44,530 nucleotides of DNA. Origin: an uncultured Eubacteriales bacterium. GTDB taxonomy: Bacteria; Bacillota; Clostridia; Oscillospirales; CAG-272. Under the pieces are notes generated by a model. The model was given only the letters and a program-made list of their open reading frames with translations, was not told where the DNA came from and made no database searches. How positions within the stretch are numbered: the first letter of the stretch is position 1; each line of letters begins with the position of its first letter. Location of the stretch: the NCBI GenBank assembly GCA_905210485.1, contig CAJLXA010000009.1:1-44530 (forward strand), read 5' to 3'. The position numbers and the translations under genes are program-made. This document shows positions 32,606 through 39,944 of this stretch, in pieces.

Positions 32606-34867
32606 TCAGAGATTGTCTTCCTTTTTCTGTGAAGAAATTTTCGGAGAAAAACGAACGGCGCAGACGCCGGCCGCGATGAAGAGCGCAAGGCCGAGAAAAG
32701 ACAGGTACGGTGCCGCGGGGGATATTCCGGCCGTTCTCATCGGTTGCGGCGTAAAGGAAAAGACAAGGTGCAGGTAGCCGGTTTTTTCGAGCGGCACGGC
32801 CAGCATACCGTAAAAGTTTTCGGTTTGTGCCGGTTCGCCGTTTACCGTGACGGTGAAACCACCGCTGTAAGGGAGCGATGTGAAAAGAAACGTTCTCCCG
32901 GTGGTAATATAGATGTTGGCGTCGATTTCTCCGACGGAGACATTGTTCGGCGTTGCGGCATAAGACGCGAGTGCGTCGGCGATGCGGGTACAGGCGTCGG
33001 CGTCGATGATGGCGCCCGTAACGTGTGCCGCTTCGGATTCCGAGAGGCCTGTCAGCCTGAAAACGCCGTTTTCCGTATGGATTTCACGGATTTTTGTTCC
33101 GTCGTAGATATACATGACAGCGGTTTCGGAATCGGGGGCGATCAGGGTAACGGTACCGCTGTCCGCATCCGTTTCCTTTTCGGCGGAAAAGAAGATTTCT
33201 TCTCGCGTGCCGAGCAGAACCGAGAGAAAATCATTCATAACGGTAAAGGGATTGCCGTTCGGATCCGGTTCCCAATGGGCGAGGTAGTTCTGCGCGGAAA
33301 TTCCGAGGGGAACGGCCATCGGATTCTTATACACGGTGCGTCCGCGGACCGTGACGGCGTATTCTTCATACAGTCCGTTTTCGTTTGCCGTACGGCCGGT
33401 TCCGTAGACAATACCGAGGACGGTTTCCAGGGCGGGAGTGACGCCCTCTGCAACACCGTTTTCATAAGAAGCGCCGAACAAACGGAAAAATTCCGCGAGA
33501 CTGTCGCTGTTCGGTTCGCCGAGCGCGGACGGATAGCCGATAACGCCGCTGTCCGCGTCACGGTAGAGGTAGAAAGGGCAGTCTGCACAGGCGGCCGCCA
33601 CGTCGCGGGGCGCTTTATACGATACGGTTGAGGTTTCCGAATGGGTGATGTCGTAATCGGCGGCTTCCACCGCAGACCGCGACAGTACAACGCGTGCGGA
33701 AAGCGTGGTTTCGGTCAGCGCGATGAAAAGGATCAGAGCGAAAAGCCAAGGCTTTTTTGTCTGTTTTGCCGTCTTTGTGAAAAACAGAATCAGAATCGTG
33801 CTCCCCACAACGAGACAGGCGGAAAGCGGGTCGTTCAAGATCGGTGCGGGGTCTTTTACGGTTTCCGGCGTTTCGATCGCCAGTTTTTCGGCAATCAGGA
33901 AAAGAAGAATAATGCCGGCGGCAGAGAAAGCGGGAACCGACGATCCCTCCGTAAGATACAGGCGAAGACCCTTGTCCGCAAGCCGCAGGAAAAACGTGAC
34001 GAAGAGGAAAGCGCCCGCATAACGGTAAACGGCAAGATCACCGAGAATCTGGAGAAGCGACGCCGTATGCGGCAGACACAGAAGTAAAAGTACCGCTGTC
34101 GGAAGAGCGGCCTCCGTTAGCTTGTCCCGCAACGGAACGCTTCCGGAAGCGAAGAAAACGGGGACGAAAAGCAGGGCGGCAATGCCCGCGTAAAACAGCG
34201 GGGAACCGCCGTCGGTAACGGTGTCAAAAGCGGCGGGGAAAAAAGCGTCCGGAAGCGCGGCGTAATGCATCGGAGAGGCCGCCGTGAAAAAGGCGCCGAA
34301 ATCAAGGGAGGCAAGGTAGGGAAAGAGACGGAAAGAAGAGATGAGAAGAGCAAGAATAAAAGAAACAATAAAGAAAGCGACGCGGAGGCAACGGGTATAG
34401 GCCGTTTCTTTTTCGGAAATCAGCAGGTAGAGAAGATACATAAGCGCGCCGACGGTGGCAAGGTAGGAAAAATGCGTGGCAAAAAGGAACGAAACGGACA
34501 GCGTTACGGTGAGGAGAAAAAAGCCGTATTTTATAAGAAGCGTGCGAACGCCGAGCAGAATCAGAGGGAAAAGAACCGCGACCGCCGCGTCGGCGACCGA
34601 TTCCTGCGCAGAAACGATCAGCGTGCTTGACAAAGCGTAGGACAGGGAAAAGAGCACGGTCGGGAACCCGTTTTCGCCCCGTTCGGTTTCGAGAAAAAGC
34701 GCGAAAGCCGTTCCAGCCGCGCCGATGAGAAGCACGGAAGGGAAAGGCATAAGCGCACGGTTTGTAAGAAACAGAAAAAACATGCCGGAAAAGGGCAATA
34801 GAAAAGAAAGAGAAAGCGTCAGTGCGGGGGAATTTTTTCTTTTTTCTCCGATAATGATGTCCGGCAT
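32606..34867 (-). CDS. YfhO-like multi-pass membrane protein, short form
   Basis: A 753-residue membrane protein with about twelve hydrophobic helices in residues 15-400, an extracytoplasmic part (410-700) and one last helix (about 720-745). The C-terminal beta region (FLFTSLPYSGGFTVTVNGEPAQ ... LHLVFSFTP then a helix) aligns in order with the end of the larger YfhO protein in the same operon (FTTIPYDAGWKVTVDGE ... VTFTYFP), so I read the two as distant paralogues. The N-terminal DLNAQY-type motif of YfhO is not obvious here. AAAGGA precedes the ATG. It is the first gene of the operon. Family assignment is by architecture and is less sure than for the large form. Confidence 0.75.
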   Translation of the reverse strand: MPDIIIGEKRKNSPALTLSLSFLLPFSGMFFLFLTNRALMPFPSVLLIGAAGTAFALFLETERGENGFPTVLFSLSYALSSTLIVSAQESVADAAVAVLFPLILLGVRTLLIKYGFFLLTVTLSVSFLFATHFSYLATVGALMYLLYLLISEKETAYTRCLRVAFFIVSFILALLISSFRLFPYLASLDFGAFFTAASPMHYAALPDAFFPAAFDTVTDGGSPLFYAGIAALLFVPVFFASGSVPLRDKLTEAALPTAVLLLLCLPHTASLLQILGDLAVYRYAGAFLFVTFFLRLADKGLRLYLTEGSSVPAFSAAGIILLFLIAEKLAIETPETVKDPAPILNDPLSACLVVGSTILILFFTKTAKQTKKPWLFALILFIALTETTLSARVVLSRSAVEAADYDITHSETSTVSYKAPRDVAAACADCPFYLYRDADSGVIGYPSALGEPNSDSLAEFFRLFGASYENGVAEGVTPALETVLGIVYGTGRTANENGLYEEYAVTVRGRTVYKNPMAVPLGISAQNYLAHWEPDPNGNPFTVMNDFLSVLLGTREEIFFSAEKETDADSGTVTLIAPDSETAVMYIYDGTKIREIHTENGVFRLTGLSESEAAHVTGAIIDADACTRIADALASYAATPNNVSVGEIDANIYITTGRTFLFTSLPYSGGFTVTVNGEPAQTENFYGMLAVPLEKTGYLHLVFSFTPQPMRTAGISPAAPYLSFLGLALFIAAGVCAVRFSPKISSQKKEDNL

Positions 34868-34882
34868 AAAAAATCCTTTCCG

Positions 34883-34899
34883 GTGCCGGTTTCCGGCAC
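34883..34899 (-). promoter_or_regulatory. Leader hairpin of the YfhO-DUF951-YfhO-ruvAB operon
   Basis: A perfect 7-bp stem GTGCCGG/CCGGCAC with a 3-base loop, between the promoter and the ribosome site, close enough to affect initiation. Confidence 0.5.
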
Positions 34900-34918
34900 A
34901 GCATGGATATACATAGTT

Positions 34919-34947
34919 ATTTTACCATATTCCGTTCGGTTTGTAAA
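34919..34947 (-). promoter_or_regulatory. Sigma-A promoter of the YfhO-ruvAB operon
   Basis: Minus strand TTTACA (34942-34947), 17-base spacer, TAAAAT (34919-34924). Confidence 0.75.
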
Positions 34948-34991
34948 CCGTATTTTCGGAAGTTTTTCCGCAGGATTTTCATCAATACAAA

Positions 34992-35020
34992 TTGACGGAA
35001 CCGAAAATATATGATATAAT
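34992..35020 (+). promoter_or_regulatory. Sigma-A promoter of ruvC
   Basis: TTGACG (34992-34997), 17-base spacer, TATAAT (35015-35020). Divergent from the operon promoter, with only about 45 bases between the two -35 boxes. Confidence 0.8.
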
Positions 35021-35084
35021 TACATATTATATTGCAATTTTATCCTTATCGGCTGTCGCCGCACGGAAAGAAAGGGGAACCGCT

Positions 35085-35579
35085 TTGATTATTCTCGGTA
35101 TAGATCCCGGTCTGGCAATTGTCGGGTGGGGGGTTATCGAAAAACGGAATAACCGCTTTTATCCCGTGGCATACGGCGCCATCCGTACGCCCGCACATAC
35201 GCCCGTTGCGACGCGCCTTTCGCAGATATATGAGGATATGCAAACCTTGTTTTCGCGTTACAGACCCGACGCCATGGCGATCGAGGAACTTTTTTTCAAT
35301 ACCAATGTCACAACGGGAATTACGGTGGCGGAGGCACGCGGCGTTGTGCTTCTGGCGGCGGAGCAGAACGGCATCCCCGTTGCCGAATACACACCGATGC
35401 AGGTGAAACAGGCAGTGGTGGGATACGGCAAGGCGGAAAAGAAGCAGGTCATCGCTATGGTGACGTCGCTTCTCGGACTGAAAAAACCGCCGTCGCCCGA
35501 CGACACGGCAGACGCGATCGCCATTGCTCTCTGCCATGCGCAATGTGAAAGTTCACGGTTGCAGAAATATTTTTCCTGA
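35085..35579 (+). CDS. ruvC: Holliday junction endonuclease RuvC
   Basis: Resolves Holliday junctions together with RuvAB. The 164-residue protein starts at a TTG (35085), chosen because AAAGGGG lies 7 bases upstream and the protein then begins with the usual (M)IILGIDPG. Acidic active-site residues are visible: Asp7 in GIDPG, Glu in AIEELFF, and the pair in SPDDTADAIAIA. It is divergent from the ruvAB operon, not in the common ruvC-ruvA-ruvB order. The methyltransferase gene follows 36 bases later. Confidence 0.96.
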   Translation: MIILGIDPGLAIVGWGVIEKRNNRFYPVAYGAIRTPAHTPVATRLSQIYEDMQTLFSRYRPDAMAIEELFFNTNVTTGITVAEARGVVLLAAEQNGIPVAEYTPMQVKQAVVGYGKAEKKQVIAMVTSLLGLKKPPSPDDTADAIAIALCHAQCESSRLQKYFS

Positions 35580-35615
35580 ATACCGCCGGTATTCGGATGA
35601 GAAGGATACGGAATT

Positions 35616-36500
35616 ATGTGGATTGCAGATAAATGGAACGAATATACGCTGATCGACATATCGGACGGCGAACGCCTTGAGAAATGGGGACGCTATACGC
35701 TGGTGCGCCCCGATCCGCAGGTGATCCTGAAGAATGTCAAAACAAGTCCGCTGTGGAACCGTGCGGACGCCAGTTATCGCCGTGCCAGAAGCGGCGGCGG
35801 CGCATGGCAGGACAACAAACTTCCCGAAAAGTGGACGATTGCATACGGCGATCTCCGGTTCCGTATAAAGCCGATGGGGTTCAAACATACGGGACTTTTC
35901 CCTGAGCAGGCCACGAACTGGGAATGGTTTTCTTCGCTGATCCGTGAACGCGCCGCCTGCGGAAAGGAAACGCGGGTGCTGAATCTTTTCGCTTACACGG
36001 GCGGCGCAACGGTCGCCGCGGCAAAGGCCGGCGCATCGGTCTGCCATGTGGACGCGGCAAAAGGCATGGTTGCCGCGGCAAAGGAAAATGCGGCGCTGTC
36101 GGGACTCGCCGAAGCCAGAATACGCTATATCGTCGATGATTGCAAGAAATTTATCGAACGCGAGATGCGGCGAGGCAACCGCTATGACGGCATTATTATG
36201 GACCCGCCTTCCTATGGCCGCGGCCCGACGGGCGAAGTCTGGAAGCTGGAAGAGAATATCGACGCCTTTGTTTCGCTTGCGGCGGAACTTCTGTCCGACG
36301 ACCCCGCTTTCTTTTTACTGAATTCCTATACGACGGGACTTTCCGCCGCGGCGATGAAATCCGTTACCGATCTGCGCGTGGCACGCGGTCGCAACGCTTT
36401 TTCGGAGGCGGAGGAGATCGGTCTTCCCGTGAAAGAAAAGGGCATTGTTTTGCCCTGCGGTTCCAGCGTCCGTATTAGCTTTGGGAGAAAATGCGAATGA
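35616..36500 (+). CDS. Class I SAM-dependent methyltransferase, RlmI/RlmK-like
   Basis: A 294-residue Rossmann-fold methyltransferase. The SAM-binding motif I is VLNLFAYTGGATVAAAKAGA (about residues 120-140), followed by VDAAKGMV, and motif IV is MDPPSYGRG, the DPPS form of the RlmI/RlmK rRNA cytosine-5 methyltransferase group. The N-terminal PUA domain of RlmI is absent; instead there is a short beta region (RYTLVRPDPQVIL). It lacks the paired catalytic cysteines that I could assign with confidence. It overlaps ecfA1 by 4 bases (ATGA). The rRNA target is inferred. Confidence 0.85.
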   Translation: MWIADKWNEYTLIDISDGERLEKWGRYTLVRPDPQVILKNVKTSPLWNRADASYRRARSGGGAWQDNKLPEKWTIAYGDLRFRIKPMGFKHTGLFPEQATNWEWFSSLIRERAACGKETRVLNLFAYTGGATVAAAKAGASVCHVDAAKGMVAAAKENAALSGLAEARIRYIVDDCKKFIEREMRRGNRYDGIIMDPPSYGRGPTGEVWKLEENIDAFVSLAAELLSDDPAFFLLNSYTTGLSAAAMKSVTDLRVARGRNAFSEAEEIGLPVKEKGIVLPCGSSVRISFGRKCE

Positions 36501-37363
36501 GTGATTTTATCAAGGCCGAAGGGTTAGGCTATTCTTATGAAGACAGCGACGAGCCTGCGCTCCGCTATGTGGACTTTTCCGTAAAAAAAGGGGAATACAC
36601 GGCGATTCTCGGTCATAACGGTTCGGGAAAGTCGACGCTTGCAAAACTCCTGAATCTGATCCTGCTTCCGTCTTCCGGCAAATTGACGATCGACGGCAAA
36701 ACCATCACCGCGGATATATCCGACGACGAAGTTTTCGATATCCGGCGCAAGATTGGCATGGTGTTTCAGAATCCCGATAACCAGCTGGTGGCCACGGTGG
36801 TGGAAGAAGACGTTGCCTTCGGGCCGGAGAATCTCGGCGTTCCGCCGGAGGAAATCCGCGCCCGCGTTGCCGACGCATTGAAAAAAGTCGGCATGACTGC
36901 CTATGCCGCGCACTCGCCCGCCTATCTGTCCGGCGGACAGAAACAGCGCGTCGCCTTAGCCGGCGTGATCGCCATGCGCCCCGCCTGCATCATTTTCGAT
37001 GAATCCACGTCGATGCTCGACCCTGTCGGGCGGCGCGAAGTGATGGCCTGCATGGACGAGCTTCATGAGAAAATGGGTATGACCATTATTCATATCACAC
37101 ATTATATGGAAGAAGCGGCGCGTGCCGATCGGATTTTTGTTATGAACGACGGCGATATCCTCTTTTCCGGTACGCCGCGCGAAGTCTTTTCGCGTGAAGA
37201 GGAACTGTACGCCGTAGGCCTCGGCGTTCCGCAGGGAACGGCGCTCCTTTCCGCGCTCCGCCGCGCGGGATGCGATCTGCCCGCGGGACTGACGGCGGTC
37301 GACGATTGCGTTGCCGCTATAGACGGTCTTCTGAAGAAAGGAGGACTTTCTTATGGCGGATAA
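36497..37363 (+). CDS. ecfA1: ECF transporter ATPase EcfA1
   Basis: One of the two ATPases of an energy-coupling factor transporter for vitamins and similar micronutrients. The 288-residue protein has Walker A GHNGSGKST (residues 39-47), the Q-loop NPDNQLVATVVEEDVAFGPENLG, signature LSGGQKQR and Walker B IIFDESTSMLDP. The ATG at 36497 overlaps the upstream stop as ATGA and has GGGAG 9 bases before it; an ATG at 36491 is too close to that site. The C-terminal groove region is typical of EcfA. Overlaps ecfA2. Confidence 0.95.
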   Translation: MSDFIKAEGLGYSYEDSDEPALRYVDFSVKKGEYTAILGHNGSGKSTLAKLLNLILLPSSGKLTIDGKTITADISDDEVFDIRRKIGMVFQNPDNQLVATVVEEDVAFGPENLGVPPEEIRARVADALKKVGMTAYAAHSPAYLSGGQKQRVALAGVIAMRPACIIFDESTSMLDPVGRREVMACMDELHEKMGMTIIHITHYMEEAARADRIFVMNDGDILFSGTPREVFSREEELYAVGLGVPQGTALLSALRRAGCDLPAGLTAVDDCVAAIDGLLKKGGLSYGG

Positions 37364-38225
37364 ACTTGTTCTTGAACACATATCCTATGTATACAGCAAA
37401 AACACACCTTTTGAGACCGAAGCGCTGTCCGATGTCTCGGTTGCCTTTGAAACCGGTAAGATCACCGGCCTTATCGGTCATACGGGGTCGGGAAAATCCA
37501 CGTTGGTGCAGATGCTGAACGGCCTTCTCAGGCCGACGTCGGGGCGTGTATTGCTTGACGGGACGGATATTTTTTCTTTGAAAAAGAAAGAACTGGCGAA
37601 GATCTGCTTCCGCGTCGGTCTTGTGATGCAATATCCCGAATATCAGCTTTTTGATGAAACGGTACGCCGCGATATCGGTTACGGGCCGCGCAATATGCGG
37701 CTATCGGAAGAAGAGGTGGCGGAGCGTGTAACGGAGGGAATCCGCTTTGCGGAGTTCCCGGAGGCGCTCCTCGACAAATCGCCGTTTGAACTATCCGGCG
37801 GACAGAAACGCCGCGCGGCCATCGCCGGCGTCATGGCGATGCGCCCCGAAGTACTGGTGCTTGACGAACCGGCGGCGGGACTTGATCCGCGCGGGAAAAC
37901 AGAGATTCTGAGCGGCATTCGGGAATACGCCAAAAAAACAGGCGCCACGGTCATTCTTGTCAGTCACAGTATGGAGGACATGGCGCTGTATTGCGACAAT
38001 ATTGCGGTAATGAACCACGGTAGACTGTATACTTACGGCAAAACGGAAGAGGTTTTTGGCGCCGCCAATCTTCTTTCCGAAGCGGGTCTTGATATTCCCG
38101 AAGTGTCGCGTATCGCGGTGGCGCTGCGGCGCCTCGGCTATCCTCTCACGGGAAAACTGTATACGGTGGACGGTGTTGCCGACGCGGTTCTCCGCCTTAT
38201 AAAGGGAGGTGACGGCCGTGATTAA
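37353..38225 (+). CDS. ecfA2: ECF transporter ATPase EcfA2
   Basis: Second ATPase of the ECF module, 290 residues. Walker A GHTGSGKST, QYPEYQLFDETVRRDIGYGPRN (the Q-loop typical of EcfA2), LSGGQKRR and LVLDEPAAGLDP are all present. Its start lies 10 bases inside ecfA1, with AGAAAGGAGG upstream. It overlaps the ecfT start. The unequal ATPase pair plus EcfT without an adjacent S component is the group II arrangement, in which several substrate-binding subunits share one energising module. Confidence 0.95.
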   Translation: MADKLVLEHISYVYSKNTPFETEALSDVSVAFETGKITGLIGHTGSGKSTLVQMLNGLLRPTSGRVLLDGTDIFSLKKKELAKICFRVGLVMQYPEYQLFDETVRRDIGYGPRNMRLSEEEVAERVTEGIRFAEFPEALLDKSPFELSGGQKRRAAIAGVMAMRPEVLVLDEPAAGLDPRGKTEILSGIREYAKKTGATVILVSHSMEDMALYCDNIAVMNHGRLYTYGKTEEVFGAANLLSEAGLDIPEVSRIAVALRRLGYPLTGKLYTVDGVADAVLRLIKGGDGRD

Positions 38226-39048
38226 AGACATTACGCTCGGTCAGTTTTTCCCCGGAAATTCGGTGCTTCACCGTATTGATCCGCGCATGAAACTGATCCT
38301 GTCGGTTCTGTATATCGTTGCGGTATTTATGGCGCAGAGTTATGCGGCTTTTGTGCTGATTCTCTTATATTCTTTCCTTCTTGTCATTCTCGGTCGCATT
38401 GCGGTCGGCGTTGTCTTGAAAGGATTGAAGCCCGTCCTTTTTATTCTGATTTTCACTGTTTTACTCAGCGTTTTCTTTACGCGCGGTGCCGGAGCGGAAG
38501 AACCGATCTTCCGTTTTCACGCCATTGTGATTTATGAAACGGGTATCCGCCGCGCCGTTTTCATGGCGGTGCGCGTTGTTGCCCTGATCATCGGCACATC
38601 GGTGCTTTTAACCTATACCACGTCGCCGATCCGCCTTACCGACGGTATTGAGGCGCTTTTCCGGCCGCTTGCAAAACTTCACGTTCCGGTGCACGATTTC
38701 GCCATGATGATGTCGATTGCCCTGCGGTTCATTCCGACCTTTGTGGAGGAGACCGATAAGATTATGAATGCCCAGAAAGCGCGCGGTACCGATTTTTCGT
38801 CGGGCGGACTGATCCGCCGTGCTAAGGCTCTGCTGCCGATTCTGATCCCGCTTATTTTTTCGGCGATCCGCCGTGCGGACGATCTTGCCACGGCGATGGA
38901 ATGTCGCTGTTATCGCGGGGGAGAGGGACGTACCAAAATGCGCGAACTGCACTATGCTCCGCGCGATCTGTTCATGTTCCTTTTTGTCGGCGCCTTTCTC
39001 GCCGCCGTGATTCTCGTCAACCGTTTTCTGCCGATGGGGAGTCTCTGA
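38218..39048 (+). CDS. ecfT: ECF transporter transmembrane protein EcfT
   Basis: Membrane scaffold that couples EcfA1/EcfA2 to S components. The 276-residue protein has about five to six hydrophobic helices and two coupling-helix motifs: QKARGTDF and AMECRCYRGGEGRT (the second is the clostridial variant of the A-R-G motif). I chose the GTG at 38218, which has AGGGAGG at an 8-base spacing; an earlier in-frame GTG at 38209 lies within that ribosome site. It overlaps the ecfA2 end by 8 bases and truA starts 1 base after its stop. Confidence 0.94.
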   Translation: MIKDITLGQFFPGNSVLHRIDPRMKLILSVLYIVAVFMAQSYAAFVLILLYSFLLVILGRIAVGVVLKGLKPVLFILIFTVLLSVFFTRGAGAEEPIFRFHAIVIYETGIRRAVFMAVRVVALIIGTSVLLTYTTSPIRLTDGIEALFRPLAKLHVPVHDFAMMMSIALRFIPTFVEETDKIMNAQKARGTDFSSGGLIRRAKALLPILIPLIFSAIRRADDLATAMECRCYRGGEGRTKMRELHYAPRDLFMFLFVGAFLAAVILVNRFLPMGSL

Positions 39049-39049
39049 T

Positions 39050-39790
39050 ATGCAGTATTTTTGCAAGATCCGCTACCTCGGACAGTATTTTTCGGGGTAT
39101 CAGGTACAGCCGGAAGTGCGTACCGTGCAGGGCGCGCTGAATAAGGCCGCGAGGGAAATATTCGGCGTGGATTGCGCCGTTACCGGTTGCAGTCGTACCG
39201 ATCGCGGCGTTCATGCGGAATGTTTTTGCCTGACTTTGCGTCTCCCGGACGGCCGGTTGCCGATACCGCCGGAAAAATTGCCGCGCGTCATGCAGACGGC
39301 TCTCCCGACGGACGTTTCGCTTTATTACGCCGCGCCGATCGACGACGCGTTCCATGCGCGCTATGATGTTCGCAGCAAAACCTACGAATACCGCATCATG
39401 AATACGGCGCTTATCGACCCTTTTCTGTACGGGCGCGTTTGGTTTGTCGGCTATCCTCTCGATGTGATACAGATGAACCGCGCGGCCGGATATTTTACCG
39501 GCACACATGATTTTTCCGCTTTTATGGCGCAAGGATCGCATGTGAAGTCCACTGTGCGGACGATATTTGAAAGCGCCGTGACGGAAAATAACGGCATGGT
39601 TACTTTTCGCGTGACGGGCGACGGGTTTCTTTACAATATGGTACGCATTATGACCGGGACGCTTTTCTCCGTCGGAACCGGGAAGCGCGCCGCGGAAGAC
39701 ATTCCCGACATTATCGCGTCAAAAAAACGCGTTGACGCCGGCGAAACGGTGCCGCCGGACGGTCTGTATCTTACAGACGTTGTTTATTAA
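39050..39790 (+). CDS. truA: tRNA pseudouridine(38-40) synthase TruA
   Basis: Isomerises uridine at positions 38-40 of the tRNA anticodon arm. The 246-residue protein carries the catalytic CSRTDRGVHA motif (Asp in RTDRG), RSKTYEYRI, GTHDFSAF and GDGFLYNMVRIM. The coding start is 1 base after ecfT, in the conserved ecfA1-ecfA2-ecfT-truA order. The rplM-rpsI pair that usually follows is not here. Confidence 0.96.
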   Translation: MQYFCKIRYLGQYFSGYQVQPEVRTVQGALNKAAREIFGVDCAVTGCSRTDRGVHAECFCLTLRLPDGRLPIPPEKLPRVMQTALPTDVSLYYAAPIDDAFHARYDVRSKTYEYRIMNTALIDPFLYGRVWFVGYPLDVIQMNRAAGYFTGTHDFSAFMAQGSHVKSTVRTIFESAVTENNGMVTFRVTGDGFLYNMVRIMTGTLFSVGTGKRAAEDIPDIIASKKRVDAGETVPPDGLYLTDVVY

Positions 39791-39850
39791 CGCCGCGCAT
39801 CGGACAGACGGAAAAATGTTACAACCTTTTTGCCGAAAAGAATCAAAAAC

Positions 39851-39880
39851 TCTGCGCATACTGTATACAGTATCGCGTGA
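39851..39880 (+). promoter_or_regulatory. 16-bp palindrome in the PBP leader
   Basis: ATACTGTATACAGTAT (39858-39873) is perfectly self-complementary and its flanks allow further GCG/CGC and CTC/GAG pairing, giving a hairpin of roughly 30 bases or an operator for a dimeric regulator. Confidence 0.55.
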
Positions 39881-39886
39881 GGAGTC

Positions 39887-39944
39887 GGACTGCCCTTTCT
39901 GCCGCTACAGACGGTCGGAAACGCGGCAGTCCTTTTATATTATT
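39887..39944 (+). terminator. Terminator-like stem-loop abutting the PBP start codon
   Basis: GGACTGCC (39887-39894) pairs with GGCAGTCC (39925-39932) around a 30-base loop; TTTTATATTATT follows and ends at the ATG of the PBP gene. It could end the truA transcript or attenuate the PBP gene. Confidence 0.55.

Noticed and set aside
39858..39873. LexA (SOS) box
   Set aside because: It contains CTGTAT and ATACAG but these overlap with no central spacer, and Gram-positive LexA uses a different site.
39795..39944. Known riboswitch class or T-box before the PBP gene
   Set aside because: I looked for T-box, cyclic-di-GMP, preQ1, fluoride and guanidine consensus features and saw none; only unnamed stems are supported.
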